33,646 nucleotides of DNA from Oscillospiraceae bacterium (GCA_015065045.1 SVRB01000003.1:1-33646); one strand, 5' to 3'; counted from the stretch's first letter, positions 15,684 through 26,012 are shown. Numbers and translations: made by a program. The notes: generated by a model not told the origin, from the sequence alone.

Positions 15684-16682
15684 GTGGCAAGAACGATAGG
15701 AATCGATTTGGGTACTGCCAACACGTATGTATACAGAAAAGGCAGAGGGATCGTTATAAGAGAGCCCTCTGTAATCGCAATAGACGAAGAAAAATGTAAA
15801 GTGGTAGCTTTAGGTGAGGATGCTTACGAAATGATAGGCAAAGAGCCTACAAACGTAAAGGCTACACGCCCCATTAAAGACGGCGTTATTGCAGAATTTG
15901 ATATAACCGTAGCTATGCTTCACGGATTTATCGTTAAGGCATCGGGAAAAGGAAGTCTCAACCGACCGAACGTTGTATTAACGGTTTCCGAAAGCATCAC
16001 AGAGGTTGAAAAAAGAGCGCTTGAGGAAGCGGCTGCCGAAGCAGGAGCAAGAAGTGTCGCAACTATAAAAGCATCATTTGCGGCAGCGCTCGGAGCGGGA
16101 TTGCCCATCGAAGAACCAAGAGGCAGTATGATCGTAAACATCGGCGGCGGAACGACCGACGTTGCCGTTATGAGTCTTGGTGGCATAATCGAATCCGACT
16201 CTGTAAGGGTTGGAGGAGATAAGATTGACGACGCTATTTTATCTTACTTAAAGAGAAAATATAATTTGATAATCAGCTCTATAGATGCTGAAGAATTAAA
16301 AAGAAGCATCGGCACACTCTCTCCTTCGGCTGAAGAAAAATATGCCGAGGTGTACGGCAGAGATGCTGTAAGCGGACTCCCTCTTACCATAAAAGTAAAA
16401 AATACCGAGCTTATTGACCCTATAAAAGAACAGATTTCACACATTGTTGACTGTATAAAATCAACCTTAGAAAAGCTTCACCCCGAATTATCCTCCGATA
16501 TTCACGACTATGGAATGACACTTTCGGGCGGAGGAGCGCTTTTAGATGGAATCGAAGAATACTTTACAAAGCTTTTTGGCTTTGAAGTCAGAGTTGCCGA
16601 AAACGCAACCGACTGCTGTGTTGAAGGAATACAGAAGGTAATTGATCTCTTCCCTCAGTTTATTTCATTCAATAACCGATAA
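15684..16682 (+). CDS. mreB: Rod shape-determining protein MreB (GTG start)
   Basis: IGIDLGTANTYVYRKGRGIVIREPSVIAID, MIVNIGGGTTDVAVMSLGGI, LSGGGALLDGIEEY. Confidence 0.96.
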   Translation: MARTIGIDLGTANTYVYRKGRGIVIREPSVIAIDEEKCKVVALGEDAYEMIGKEPTNVKATRPIKDGVIAEFDITVAMLHGFIVKASGKGSLNRPNVVLTVSESITEVEKRALEEAAAEAGARSVATIKASFAAALGAGLPIEEPRGSMIVNIGGGTTDVAVMSLGGIIESDSVRVGGDKIDDAILSYLKRKYNLIISSIDAEELKRSIGTLSPSAEEKYAEVYGRDAVSGLPLTIKVKNTELIDPIKEQISHIVDCIKSTLEKLHPELSSDIHDYGMTLSGGGALLDGIEEYFTKLFGFEVRVAENATDCCVEGIQKVIDLFPQFISFNNR

Positions 16683-16703
16683 ATTATCAGGAGAAATATT
16701 AAA

Positions 16704-17543
16704 TTGAAAAATCTGTTTCAAAACAAATTTATGATAGTGCTTATAGTTATTTCGATAATTTTGGTAGGTACTACGTCTTTCATATCAGCCTTAGGCTACA
16801 CATCCTATGTAAGAAATGCCATAGGTATTGTTTTGACGCCTATACAAAAGGGGGCGGATTTTGTTTTTGACAGCTTTGAAAATATTTTTGCCGATAAAGC
16901 AGACTACAAAAAGCTCAAAGAAGAAAATGAAAACTTAAAGCTTCTTCTTTCCGAAAAGGAAAAAGAGCTTGCCGACGCTCAAAACACCGTAAAAGAAAAT
17001 GAAAATTTAAAGGACTTCCTCGGTTTAAAGGAAGAGCATCCCGATTTTGTTCTTGCCGATGCTAAAGTTACCGGAAGACAGACGAATAATTACTCTATCG
17101 TTTATACCTTGGATAAGGGCTCATACCACGGCATAACACCGGGAATGCCCATAATAGACAAGTTTGGTATTGTCGGTTGCATCAGCGAGGTTGGTCTTAC
17201 TTGGTCAAAAGCAACCTCAATTATAAATACTGACGTTTCTGTCGGAGTGATGATACAAAGAACGGGTGAAACAGGTGTTTCAAGCGGAAGCTTTTCCGCA
17301 TTCAAAGATGGACTTTGCGTTGTTTCATATTTGCCGAACGATACCGACGTGCAAGTAGGCGACAGAATAGTTACCTCTGCAAACAGCTCGCTTTACCCTA
17401 AAGACATTCTTCTTGGAAAAGTCGAATCAATAAAGCACGACCCTGTTTCAAGAGAAATTCTTGTATACGTAAAGCCTGCCGCAAATATCACGGAGGTCAG
17501 CTCGGTAATGATAATTACCGATTATAGTATAGCATATGAATAA
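16704..17543 (+). CDS. mreC: Rod shape-determining protein MreC (TTG start)
   Basis: N-terminal TM, coiled coil, VTGRQTNNYSIVYTLDKGSYHGITPGMPIIDKFGIVGCI; follows mreB. Confidence 0.95.
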   Translation: MKNLFQNKFMIVLIVISIILVGTTSFISALGYTSYVRNAIGIVLTPIQKGADFVFDSFENIFADKADYKKLKEENENLKLLLSEKEKELADAQNTVKENENLKDFLGLKEEHPDFVLADAKVTGRQTNNYSIVYTLDKGSYHGITPGMPIIDKFGIVGCISEVGLTWSKATSIINTDVSVGVMIQRTGETGVSSGSFSAFKDGLCVVSYLPNDTDVQVGDRIVTSANSSLYPKDILLGKVESIKHDPVSREILVYVKPAANITEVSSVMIITDYSIAYE

Positions 17544-18081
17544 GCATTTCAATATTGCCGTTATTTTTGATATTGTAATATACGGATTGCTTTTGATTGT
17601 GCTGTCCGTTTTACAGACAACCTTAATTCCCCGTTTTCCGATATACGACGCTATTCCCGATATAATGATCGGCGCTGTATGCTGTATCGGTGTTTACAGA
17701 GGAGAGAGATGCGCCGCAATTTTTGGTCTTATGGCGGGTCTTTGTTCTGATGCGCTCGGAAGCACGGGATTATCATTATTGCCGCTTTTTTACACCCTCG
17801 TTGGTTATATTGCGGGTAATATTGGCGCAAACGCAAGAGAAAAGGCTCGCTTTGCGGCATATCTTATCACTATCCCTGCCGTTTGTTTTGCAAAAACGGC
17901 ATTATCTTTTTTTCACCATATCATAATATATTTTGATTCGATCAAGCTGGGTGATTACTTTTTGCATACTTTTTTACCCGAATTTGTTTATACGCTTTGC
18001 TTGTGTATACCGATCTTTATACTCGTAAAGCTGTTTGATATTCCATTAAACACACTCAGAAAGAGAGGCGGTTATCGTTGA
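17536..18081 (+). CDS. mreD: Rod shape-determining protein MreD
   Basis: 181 aa multi-TM with DIMIGAVCCIGVYRGERCAAIFGLMAGLCSDALGSTGLSLLPLFYTLVGY; overlaps mreC. Confidence 0.92.
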   Translation: MNKHFNIAVIFDIVIYGLLLIVLSVLQTTLIPRFPIYDAIPDIMIGAVCCIGVYRGERCAAIFGLMAGLCSDALGSTGLSLLPLFYTLVGYIAGNIGANAREKARFAAYLITIPAVCFAKTALSFFHHIIIYFDSIKLGDYFLHTFLPEFVYTLCLCIPIFILVKLFDIPLNTLRKRGGYR

Positions 18082-20171
18082 GAAAAAACAGCAGATATCA
18101 TTTCAGATATATATTACCGACCCTTCTCTTTGTGTTGGTCTGCATATGCTTTGCAGCAAGAATAATATACTTGCAAATAAATGCACCCGAGCTTCAAACA
18201 TCATCCGAGCTTACGGTAAGAACTGTAGCCGTTAAAGCTGTAAGGGGTGAAATATATGACCGTAACGGCATCAAGCTTGTAGCAAACAGCTATTCGTATA
18301 ACGTGATGCTTGACGCTAACACCTTCCCTAAAAGCAACAGCGAAAAAAATCAGACATTATCTACACTTATCGATATTTTAGGCAATACTCCCGACACGCA
18401 GTTTCCCGTAATAAACGGATATAAAGAAGCTGAATATAAGGATTTTGATACAAACAGCTCCGAATATAACGGATTTATGAAAATGCTCGACAAATTCAAG
18501 TTACCGAGAAACACCTCGTGTGAAGATCTTGTCAGCTTTTTATTAAAGAGATATGAGCTTGTTGACAAAAACGGAAAGCTTAGCGTAAACGAAGAAATGC
18601 TTATGTCTGTAATGGCTGTCAGATATGAATGCGAAAGACTTAGCTTCAATTCTCTTAGTCCCGTTACTATCGAAAAGAATATTTCTATGGCAACATTGAC
18701 AGCCGTCGAAGAAGCATCTCTTGACGGAGTTAAAATAAGCAAATCTGTAGACAGAGTTTATAATTATCCCAAGTACGCCGCGCATATTATCGGCAGAACG
18801 GGTAAAATTCAAGCCGCAGACCTCGAATACTATACCGAAAAAGGATACCCGATGGACGCTATCGTGGGCATTGACGGTATCGAAAAGGCTTATGAAGAAT
18901 ATTTAAGAGGAATCGACGGAACTCTTGTAATTGTAGAAGATAAGAATAAAAACATCGTTGACGAATACTACAAAAAACAGCCCGTTGCAGGAAACGACGT
19001 TTATCTTACTATCGATATAAATATGCAGATCGTCGCAGAGGACGCTCTTGATTATAATATAAAGTATATCAAAGAAAAAGCTGACGCGACTATTAAAGAA
19101 GAAACCGAAAAGTATACTGATGCAAACGGCAATATTATAGACGCATCCAAAATCCCCCAGTATATAGGCGAGGACGTAACCTCGGGCGCTGTTACTCTTG
19201 TCAATCCGAATACGGGAGAAATATACGCTATGGCTTCAAATCCGACGTATAATCTTTCTACCTATCTTCAGGACTACAGCAGTCTCCTTACAGCAGACAA
19301 CAATCCCCTCTTTAACCGAGCGCTTATGGGAACCTACGAACCGGGCTCGACGTTTAAGATTGGTGTTGCAGCAGCCGCGCTTGAATACGGCGTTATAAAC
19401 AGATATACAACAATGTATGACAGCGGTGTTTATAAATATTATCCCGACTTTCAGCCCGAATGTTGGGTGTATAAATCTCACGGATACGGACACGGAACCG
19501 TAAACGTTATATCCGCAATTCAGCATTCTTGTAACTACTTCTTCTATGAAACAGGAAGACTTTTGACTATCGAAAGAATGAACGAATTTTGCAAGAAGCT
19601 TGGACTTGGCGAAAGCACGGGCATTGAGCTTCCCGAATCAAACGGAATCCTTGCAGGACCTGCATATTCATCGTCAATCAACAAACAATGGATGCCCGGT
19701 GATACGGTACAGTCAGCAATAGGTCAGTCTGATAATACCTTCTCCCCCTTGCAGATCTCGATGTACTTGTCCACAATGATAAACGGCGGAAACAGATACA
19801 GAGCTCATTTGCTTCACTCCGTTCGTGAGTTTGGCACAAATAAAATTATATACGAAGAGCAGCCTGAAACTTTAAATACAGTTGAATTATCAGCTGAAAC
19901 GGTTAATACTATAAAGACCGGTATGAAGAGCGTTATGGAAAACGGTACTGCAGCACCCGTATTCTCCGACTACCCGATAGAAATCGGAGGAAAAACAGGT
20001 ACAGCGCAGGTTGGTTCCAAAAAAAGTAATAACGGTATATTTATGGCATTTGCCCCTTATGATAACCCCGAAATCGTTGCATCTTGTATAATTGAGCAAG
20101 CGGGCGGCAGTAACGACTGTGGTCTGACGATCAGAAAAATGTTTAACTACCACTTCAATATAATTGAATAA
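18078..20171 (+). CDS. Penicillin-binding protein 2 / transpeptidase (TTG start)
   Basis: 697 aa; RGEIYDRNGIKLVANSYSYNV, active site PGSTFKIG (SxxK), SCN motif HSCNYFFYETG, GKTGTAQVG (KTG). Confidence 0.95.
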   Translation: MRKNSRYHFRYILPTLLFVLVCICFAARIIYLQINAPELQTSSELTVRTVAVKAVRGEIYDRNGIKLVANSYSYNVMLDANTFPKSNSEKNQTLSTLIDILGNTPDTQFPVINGYKEAEYKDFDTNSSEYNGFMKMLDKFKLPRNTSCEDLVSFLLKRYELVDKNGKLSVNEEMLMSVMAVRYECERLSFNSLSPVTIEKNISMATLTAVEEASLDGVKISKSVDRVYNYPKYAAHIIGRTGKIQAADLEYYTEKGYPMDAIVGIDGIEKAYEEYLRGIDGTLVIVEDKNKNIVDEYYKKQPVAGNDVYLTIDINMQIVAEDALDYNIKYIKEKADATIKEETEKYTDANGNIIDASKIPQYIGEDVTSGAVTLVNPNTGEIYAMASNPTYNLSTYLQDYSSLLTADNNPLFNRALMGTYEPGSTFKIGVAAAALEYGVINRYTTMYDSGVYKYYPDFQPECWVYKSHGYGHGTVNVISAIQHSCNYFFYETGRLLTIERMNEFCKKLGLGESTGIELPESNGILAGPAYSSSINKQWMPGDTVQSAIGQSDNTFSPLQISMYLSTMINGGNRYRAHLLHSVREFGTNKIIYEEQPETLNTVELSAETVNTIKTGMKSVMENGTAAPVFSDYPIEIGGKTGTAQVGSKKSNNGIFMAFAPYDNPEIVASCIIEQAGGSNDCGLTIRKMFNYHFNIIE

Positions 20172-20185
20172 AAGGATTTAGCTTT

Positions 20186-21388
20186 ATGAAAAGATTATTT
20201 ATTTCGATAATTTTAATATGTATTGTTCTCATAACGGCATCCTGTTCGGGAAAATTACCCGAAACAAACGAATACAAGTGTGAATTTGACACAAAGAACA
20301 AAACCGTATCTATAGTCGGTTACGAAGGCAGCTCGGAGAAAATTGTAATTCCCGAAAAGTTTGGAAAATATACAGTTACCGAGATTGGCCGAAACGCATT
20401 TTCAAAGAACTACGAGCTTTCGAAAATTACAATCCCCGAGACTGTAACATCTATCGGCGACAGAGCCTTTGAATTATGTATAGGCTTAAAAGAAATCGAG
20501 CTTCCGCCCGAGCTTAAAAGTATAGGCAATGCGGCATTTTCTAATTGCCGTTCTTTGAGAAAAATATCAATCCCCGAGGCTGTCGAAAAAATAGGTCTCA
20601 GCGTGTTTACGGGTTGCACTTCACTTGAAAAAATTGAAGTTGACGAAAACAACTCCAACTACGTTTCAGACAGATACGGAGCTTTGCTCGACAAAAACCA
20701 AACTACAGTTATCCAATACCCCACCGGAAGCCAACGCACTAAATACGAGATGCCGAATACTGTTACAACTATAGAGAGCTACGCATTTGAAAAATCAAAG
20801 AACCTTGAAGAAGTTACTTTTTCAGAAAACTTAAAAACAATAAAAAGCTATGCTTTTCAAGCCTCTGGAATACGCAGCGCTGAATTTTCCGACAGGCTCG
20901 AACAAATAGGCAACTTTGCATTTAACGAATCAAAGCTTTCATCAATTACACTTGGTAATTCAGTAAAGAGCATCGGCGACTCAGCTTTCGCTTGGTGCAC
21001 GTCGCTTACGGAAATCGAAATACCCTCAACGACCGACGTTATCGGTGTTTCGGCATTCTTTATGTGTACTTCAATCGAAAAATATACCATAGGTAAAGAA
21101 AATAAGAAATTTGCTTCCGATGATTACGGAGTGCTGTTCAATAAGGATAAATCGATATTGCTATACTACCCCGTCGGCAGCGCGACAGAGGAATACACTG
21201 TACCAAGTACAGTTAAGACGATTTCAGCAAGCTCATTTTCGACTTGCTTGAATATTAAAAAGATTATAATCCCTGACTCCGTTGAAGAAATAAACGACCT
21301 TGCTTTTTCTCAGTGTCCAAACCTTGCCGACGTAATATACGAAGGCACAAAGCCTGAAAGCATCGCTGAAAACGCATTTGAAAAATAA
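20186..21388 (+). CDS. BspA-type (LRR_5) leucine-rich repeat lipoprotein
   Basis: Signal peptide with LITASC lipobox; repeats such as ITIPETVTSIGDRAFELCIGLKEIELPPELKSIGNAAFSNC. Confidence 0.9.
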   Translation: MKRLFISIILICIVLITASCSGKLPETNEYKCEFDTKNKTVSIVGYEGSSEKIVIPEKFGKYTVTEIGRNAFSKNYELSKITIPETVTSIGDRAFELCIGLKEIELPPELKSIGNAAFSNCRSLRKISIPEAVEKIGLSVFTGCTSLEKIEVDENNSNYVSDRYGALLDKNQTTVIQYPTGSQRTKYEMPNTVTTIESYAFEKSKNLEEVTFSENLKTIKSYAFQASGIRSAEFSDRLEQIGNFAFNESKLSSITLGNSVKSIGDSAFAWCTSLTEIEIPSTTDVIGVSAFFMCTSIEKYTIGKENKKFASDDYGVLFNKDKSILLYYPVGSATEEYTVPSTVKTISASSFSTCLNIKKIIIPDSVEEINDLAFSQCPNLADVIYEGTKPESIAENAFEK

Positions 21389-21435
21389 TAAAAAAAGAGA
21401 TTGCATTTACGAGGCTTCTCATAAGGATGTTTAAC

Positions 21436-21500
21436 GTAGGGGCGATCATTGATCGCCCGCAACCATCCGCAAAAAACGGGCGACCGATGGTAGCCCCTAC
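21436..21500. repeat. Palindromic intergenic repeat GTAGGGGCGATCATTGATCGCCCG...CGGGCGACCGATGGTAGCCCCTAC
   Basis: 24-nt arms, imperfectly complementary, around a 17-nt loop. Confidence 0.85.
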
Positions 21501-21510
21501 AAACGGATTT

Positions 21511-21536
21511 CGGCAGAGAACTTGTTTTCTCTGCCG
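21511..21536. terminator. Hairpin CGGCAGAGAA-CTTGTT-TTCTCTGCCG, possible terminator
   Basis: Perfect 10-bp stem followed by ATTTGTGTT. Confidence 0.5.
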
Positions 21537-21562
21537 ATTTGTGTTATAATGGAATCACCGAA

Positions 21563-21702
21563 AAGCCTCCCTCCGAGAGGGAGGTGGCACGGCGTAGCCG
21601 TGACGGAAGGAGCCTGCGTAATTTTGGGTTTGTGCTAACTTTATTGTAACGCACTCTCCCTCAGTCGCTTCGCGACAGCTCCCTCCCGGAGGGAGCCTAT
21701 GG
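21563..21702. repeat. MITE-like composite repeat with roughly 45-nt imperfect terminal inverted repeats
   Basis: GCCTCCCTCCGAGAGGGAGGTGGCACGGCGTAGCCGTGACGGAAGGAG resembles the reverse complement of CTCCCTCAGTCGCTTCGCGACAGCTCCCTCCCGGAGGGAGCC at the other end. Confidence 0.8.
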
Positions 21703-21802
21703 ATGCGCTCGTTCATCTTTAGGGGTATGGGCTTTGCCTTGTGCCTTTGTATTACAAAGGCGAAATTTGCGATAAAATACAAAATCAGAAAGGAACTTAC
21801 CT

Positions 21803-22303
21803 ATGAAAAACCAATACAAAATCACAAAAGAGTTAATGAAAACATGGGCAAAGGAATACCATATACACGGTGCGAAAAATGTAATATTATTTATCCTTTG
21901 GTGCGTATTAGGCGTTATTGGAATAAAGGGGCTTGTTTTTTCTATCTCAACCCACAGCGACTGGATGGATATTTATATCTATGCACTTTTTACTGTCCTT
22001 GCTGTTTTCAAGTTATTTTTTGCTCGTTTCTTTTTTTGGTCAAAAAGATATAAACTGTACTCGACTACATATGGAGTTTCCGAGTGGATACGTACCACAG
22101 AGTTTTTGGATGATGAAATAATTATTACAGACCATACATCAGTCAGCAAATTAAAATATAGCAACATCAAGACAATAAAAGAAAAAAACAATGTTGTTAT
22201 AATATTTATGAATAATAATATGGCCATAAGGTTGTATAAAGATGCTTTTGTAGAAGGCTCCTGGGAAAAATGTAAGGAAAAAATTAATACTATGCTCAAA
22301 TAA
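21803..22303 (+). CDS. YcxB-like membrane protein
   Basis: 166 aa; two TMs then YSTTYGVSEWIRTTEFLDDEIIITDHTSVSKLKYSNIKTIKEKNNVVIIFMNNNMAIRLYKDAF, YcxB-like C-terminal pattern. Confidence 0.6.
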   Translation: MKNQYKITKELMKTWAKEYHIHGAKNVILFILWCVLGVIGIKGLVFSISTHSDWMDIYIYALFTVLAVFKLFFARFFFWSKRYKLYSTTYGVSEWIRTTEFLDDEIIITDHTSVSKLKYSNIKTIKEKNNVVIIFMNNNMAIRLYKDAFVEGSWEKCKEKINTMLK

Positions 22304-22309
22304 GATAAA

Positions 22310-22345
22310 CCCCGACAGTTTTTTAAAATCTGTCGGGGCTAATTA
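22310..22345 (+). terminator. Terminator after the YcxB-like gene
   Basis: CCCCGACAG...CTGTCGGGG stem; weak T tail. Confidence 0.55.
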
Positions 22346-22362
22346 TTTGTTCACTGCGTATC

Positions 22363-22396
22363 AAAAAAGCCTTCTCCTGTGGGAGAAGGCTTTTCA
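22363..22396. terminator. Intrinsic terminator for pgsA (minus strand)
   Basis: AAAAAGCCTTCTCC-TGT-GGGAGAAGGCTTTT hairpin. Confidence 0.8.
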
Positions 22397-22444
22397 ATTT
22401 TCCGCTAAGCGTACACGCTTTCTGCAATCTTTTTTTATTATGTA

Positions 22445-23038
22445 TTACTTTTCGGGATCAAGCAACGGCCAGTATGCTTTAAGATAATCAATACCTGACC
22501 AGATAGTCATAAATACCATGAATGCTACAGATACGTAGCTGAGTATGTGATACTCGTTTATAATTGTATTTGCAAAGAACGCAGGTTCGAGAATCATAAC
22601 GAGAATACATACGATCTGTGATACTGTCTTGATCTTTCCGAGGTATGCTGCAGCAATAACTACTGATGAACCGCTTGATGCAATCATACGCAATGATGTT
22701 ATCGCAATTTCGCGAAGAATAACGATAAACGTTGCCCACGCAAATACCATATAGAAAACTCTGTCGTATGTTATTGTAGAAAGAATCGCGATATATCCGC
22801 CGATCGTCATAAGCTTATCGGCAACGGGATCAAGAAACTTTCCAAAATCTGTTATAAGGTTATGCTTTCTTGCAATCTTTCCGTCAAGCATATCAGTCAA
22901 TGCAGTAAGACCAAATATCACTGCCGCCGCAATTCTTGACCAGAAATCACCAAGAACGGGGAACATTATAATAAACATAAAAAATGGTATCATGACCATT
23001 CTCAACACGGTCAACTTGTTTGGAAGATTCATTTTCAT
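22445..23038 (-). CDS. pgsA: CDP-diacylglycerol--glycerol-3-phosphate 3-phosphatidyltransferase
   Basis: MNLPNKLTVLRMVMIPFFM, DMLDGKIARKHNLITDFGKFLDPVADKL (CDP-alcohol phosphatidyltransferase motif). Confidence 0.96.
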   Translation of the reverse strand: MKMNLPNKLTVLRMVMIPFFMFIIMFPVLGDFWSRIAAAVIFGLTALTDMLDGKIARKHNLITDFGKFLDPVADKLMTIGGYIAILSTITYDRVFYMVFAWATFIVILREIAITSLRMIASSGSSVVIAAAYLGKIKTVSQIVCILVMILEPAFFANTIINEYHILSYVSVAFMVFMTIWSGIDYLKAYWPLLDPEK

Positions 23039-23065
23039 AATCTTTTACTCCTGTCAAAATTATTG

Positions 23066-24394
23066 TTATTTCGTTTCGCCTATAAGGTCATAGTCAAGTG
23101 TTTCGGTTATTCTTACGTTATATATCTTACCCTCTGGAAGTCTCTTGCCGCAAGTAAAATAGATCTTACCGTCAATCTCGGGAGCGTCAGCCTGACTTCT
23201 TCCGTAATGCGCGTTCGAAACGGGATCATAACCCTCGCACAATACTTTTATAACCTTTCCGACTTTTTCTTCGTTCTTTTCTCTGTTTATATCATACTGC
23301 ATATCCATAATGATATCGCAGCGGTCCTGCTTTGTCTGTTCGTCTATCTGGTCTTCCAAATCGTAAGCAGGAGTTCCCTCTTCTCTTGAATATGTAAAAG
23401 CGCCGAGTCTTTCAAACTTCGTTTCCTTTAAGTATTCGCAAAGCTCAACAAAATCTTCTTCTGTCTCACCGGGGAAACCTGTTATAACAGTTGTACGGAG
23501 AGTAATATCGGGAACAGCTTTTCTGAGTCTTTCAACAGCGCTCTTGATTACAGCCTGACCACCGTGTCTGTTCATTCTCTTCAAAACGCTTTCCGAAATA
23601 TGCTGGATAGGCATATCTATGTATTTTACAACTCTGTCGTTACTCTTTATCTCCTCAACAAGCTCGTCAGTGATCTTGTCAGGATAGCAATACAAAAGTC
23701 TTATCCAGGGAATATTCGTTTCGCTCGTTATTCTCCTAATAAGCTCTGCAAGCTTATATTCACCGTAGATATCCACACCATATCTTGTTGTATCCTGAGC
23801 AACAAGAGTAAGCTCAAGCGCGCCTAAAGACTCAAGACTCTTTGCTTCTTCAACGATGTCCTCCATCGTTCTGCTTCTGAATTTACCTCTGATTGCAGGA
23901 ATAGCGCAATATGAGCACTTGTTGTCACAGCCCTCGGCAATCTTAAGATACGCCATATAATCGGGCGTCGTAACAAGTCTGTCACCGCCAAAGTCATAAG
24001 CATCCTTGTCACCGTATTTCTCAACAAACTTCTTGTTTTCTACAGCCTTTACAACCTCGACAATATCGTGAATGGAGGAAACACCCATAATAGCATCACA
24101 TTCGGGAATTTCCTTTACTATCTCGCCCTTATATCTTTCTGCCAAGCATCCTGCAACGATTATACCTTTGCAGTTTGCATTTTGCTTAAGCCATGAAGCA
24201 TCAAGAATATTATCAATAGCTTCCTGCTTTGCGCTCTCGGTAAAAGCGCAGGTGTTTACAATAATTATGTCAGCTTCGCTCTCCTCGGGAGTAATCTCAT
24301 ATCCTGCCTTGTAAAGCTCGTTGAGCATAATTTCGGTATCTATAAGATTCTTCGGACATCCAAGCGAAATAAATCCGATTTTATTCTTCTTCAT
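23066..24394 (-). CDS. rimO: Ribosomal protein S12 methylthiotransferase RimO
   Basis: KIGFISLGCPKNLIDTEIML, radical-SAM CDNKCSYCAIPAIRGKFRSR, C-terminal TRAM. Start chosen at MKKNK rather than the track's upstream ATG. Confidence 0.96.
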   Translation of the reverse strand: MKKNKIGFISLGCPKNLIDTEIMLNELYKAGYEITPEESEADIIIVNTCAFTESAKQEAIDNILDASWLKQNANCKGIIVAGCLAERYKGEIVKEIPECDAIMGVSSIHDIVEVVKAVENKKFVEKYGDKDAYDFGGDRLVTTPDYMAYLKIAEGCDNKCSYCAIPAIRGKFRSRTMEDIVEEAKSLESLGALELTLVAQDTTRYGVDIYGEYKLAELIRRITSETNIPWIRLLYCYPDKITDELVEEIKSNDRVVKYIDMPIQHISESVLKRMNRHGGQAVIKSAVERLRKAVPDITLRTTVITGFPGETEEDFVELCEYLKETKFERLGAFTYSREEGTPAYDLEDQIDEQTKQDRCDIIMDMQYDINREKNEEKVGKVIKVLCEGYDPVSNAHYGRSQADAPEIDGKIYFTCGKRLPEGKIYNVRITETLDYDLIGETK

Positions 24395-24899
24395 TTTCTT
24401 CAAGCAACCTCGTGTATGCATATTTTATTTCAGCGTAACCATAGCCGTATCTTGCCAAAGCGGCATTCACCTTTTGGGCAGTCTTGCTGTCGCGTATCTT
24501 TTTTACCAAGTTCTTCTTGCGAATAAGCTTTACGCAGTTTTCCTCAAAATCCACGTCAGATACACAATCCTCAAAGCTTTCAGAAATAAGCTCTCTGTCA
24601 AACCCTTTTCTTTGAAGTTCAAGCTTGATCCTGCCGCGCCCGTACAGCTTTTTGTCAGCTAAATATTCGGTATAAGATCGAATAAGTCTCGCGTCATTTA
24701 TAAGTCCAGCCTCTTTCAGCTTTACAACAGCGGAATCTATCGTCTCTTTGTCAAAGCCGCGGTTTGAAAGCTTATCGCGTAAGCTTTTCTCGGTATTATC
24801 AGCAAAAACAAGTATATTTGTCGCCGCTGTCATAATATCCTTTGCCGACTTATTCTCTGTCTTATTGTTTATGTTTTCAGAATTTTTATATTCTTTCAT
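24381..24899 (-). CDS. recX: Regulatory protein RecX
   Basis: LRDKLSNRGFDKETIDSAVVKLKEAGLINDARLIRSYTEYLADKKLYGRGRIKLELQRKGFD; directly downstream of recA. Confidence 0.93.
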   Translation of the reverse strand: MKEYKNSENINNKTENKSAKDIMTAATNILVFADNTEKSLRDKLSNRGFDKETIDSAVVKLKEAGLINDARLIRSYTEYLADKKLYGRGRIKLELQRKGFDRELISESFEDCVSDVDFEENCVKLIRKKNLVKKIRDSKTAQKVNAALARYGYGYAEIKYAYTRLLEENEEE

Positions 24900-24908
24900 A
24901 CCTGTCTA

Positions 24909-26012
24909 TCAATTTTCAAGATCAGCAACGGAAATATCAAAATCTTCATCGAGATCAATATTTTCCGACTGCGCTCCCTCTCCGTTTTTAAATCTTTCGA
25001 GAATTCTTTCCTCTACAAGCTTAAACAATTCGGGATTATCCTCCAAAGCCTGACGAGCATTATCTCTACCCTGAGCAAGACGGTTGCCGTCAATATAGAA
25101 CCAAGCTCCGCTCTTTTCGATAATTCCCATATCAACGCCAACTTCAACAAGCTCGCTTGACTTTGATATACCCTTACCGTACAAGATATCAAATTCAGCA
25201 GTCTTGAAAGGAGGGGCAACTTTATTTTTAACGATCTTACATTTAACTCTGTTACCGTATGATTCAGAACCGTTCTTAAGTGTTTCAACACGTCTGATAT
25301 CAATTCTTACGGAAGCGTAGTATTTAAGCGCAGTACCGCCTGAGGTTACCTCAGGGTTTCCGTACATAACGCCGATCTTCATACGGAGCTGGTTAATAAA
25401 GATAACAACGCAGTTAGACTTTGCGATAGAACCTGAAAGCTTACGCAATGCCTGAGACATAAGTCTTGCCTGTCCTGCAACCTGAGCGTCTCCGATATCA
25501 CCGTCAATTTCCTGCTGTGTAACAAGCGCCGCTACAGAGTCAACTACAACAACGTCAACAGCACCTGAACGTACCAAAGCATCAAGAATACCGAGCGCCG
25601 CTTCACCGCTTTCGGGCTGTGAAACAAGAAGCTCGTCAACGTCAACACCAATAGCTCCCGCATACTGAGGGTCTAATGCGTTTTCAACGTCTATATATGC
25701 AGCAGTACCGCCGGTTTTCTGAACCTCAGATACAACGTGCAAAGCAAGTGTAGTTTTACCCGATGCTTCAGGGCCGTAAATTTCAATTATTCTTCCTCTC
25801 GGAACACCGCCGACACCCAAAGCCAAGTCCAAAGACAATGACCCCGTAGATACAGCAGTAACGTTCATGCTTGTATTTTCGCCAAGCTTCATAATTGAGC
25901 CTGCGCCGTGATCCTTTGTAATCTGCATAAGCGCAGTTTGAAGCGCTTTTTTCTTCGCTTCTTTATCTTGTATTTGTCCAACAGTTTCAGTCTTTTTTGC
26001 TTTCTGTGCCAT
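24909..26012 (-). CDS. recA: Recombinase RecA
   Basis: [76 protein letters not shown]. Confidence 0.99.
   Translation of the reverse strand: MAQKAKKTETVGQIQDKEAKKKALQTALMQITKDHGAGSIMKLGENTSMNVTAVSTGSLSLDLALGVGGVPRGRIIEIYGPEASGKTTLALHVVSEVQKTGGTAAYIDVENALDPQYAGAIGVDVDELLVSQPESGEAALGILDALVRSGAVDVVVVDSVAALVTQQEIDGDIGDAQVAGQARLMSQALRKLSGSIAKSNCVVIFINQLRMKIGVMYGNPEVTSGGTALKYYASVRIDIRRVETLKNGSESYGNRVKCKIVKNKVAPPFKTAEFDILYGKGISKSSELVEVGVDMGIIEKSGAWFYIDGNRLAQGRDNARQALEDNPELFKLVEERILERFKNGEGAQSENIDLDEDFDISVADLEN

Noticed and set aside
21555-21782. 75-aa minus-strand ORF containing RLPPGGSCREATEGEC...RHGYAVPPPSRREAFR
   Set aside because: Translation of the MITE-like repeat; no independent coding evidence.
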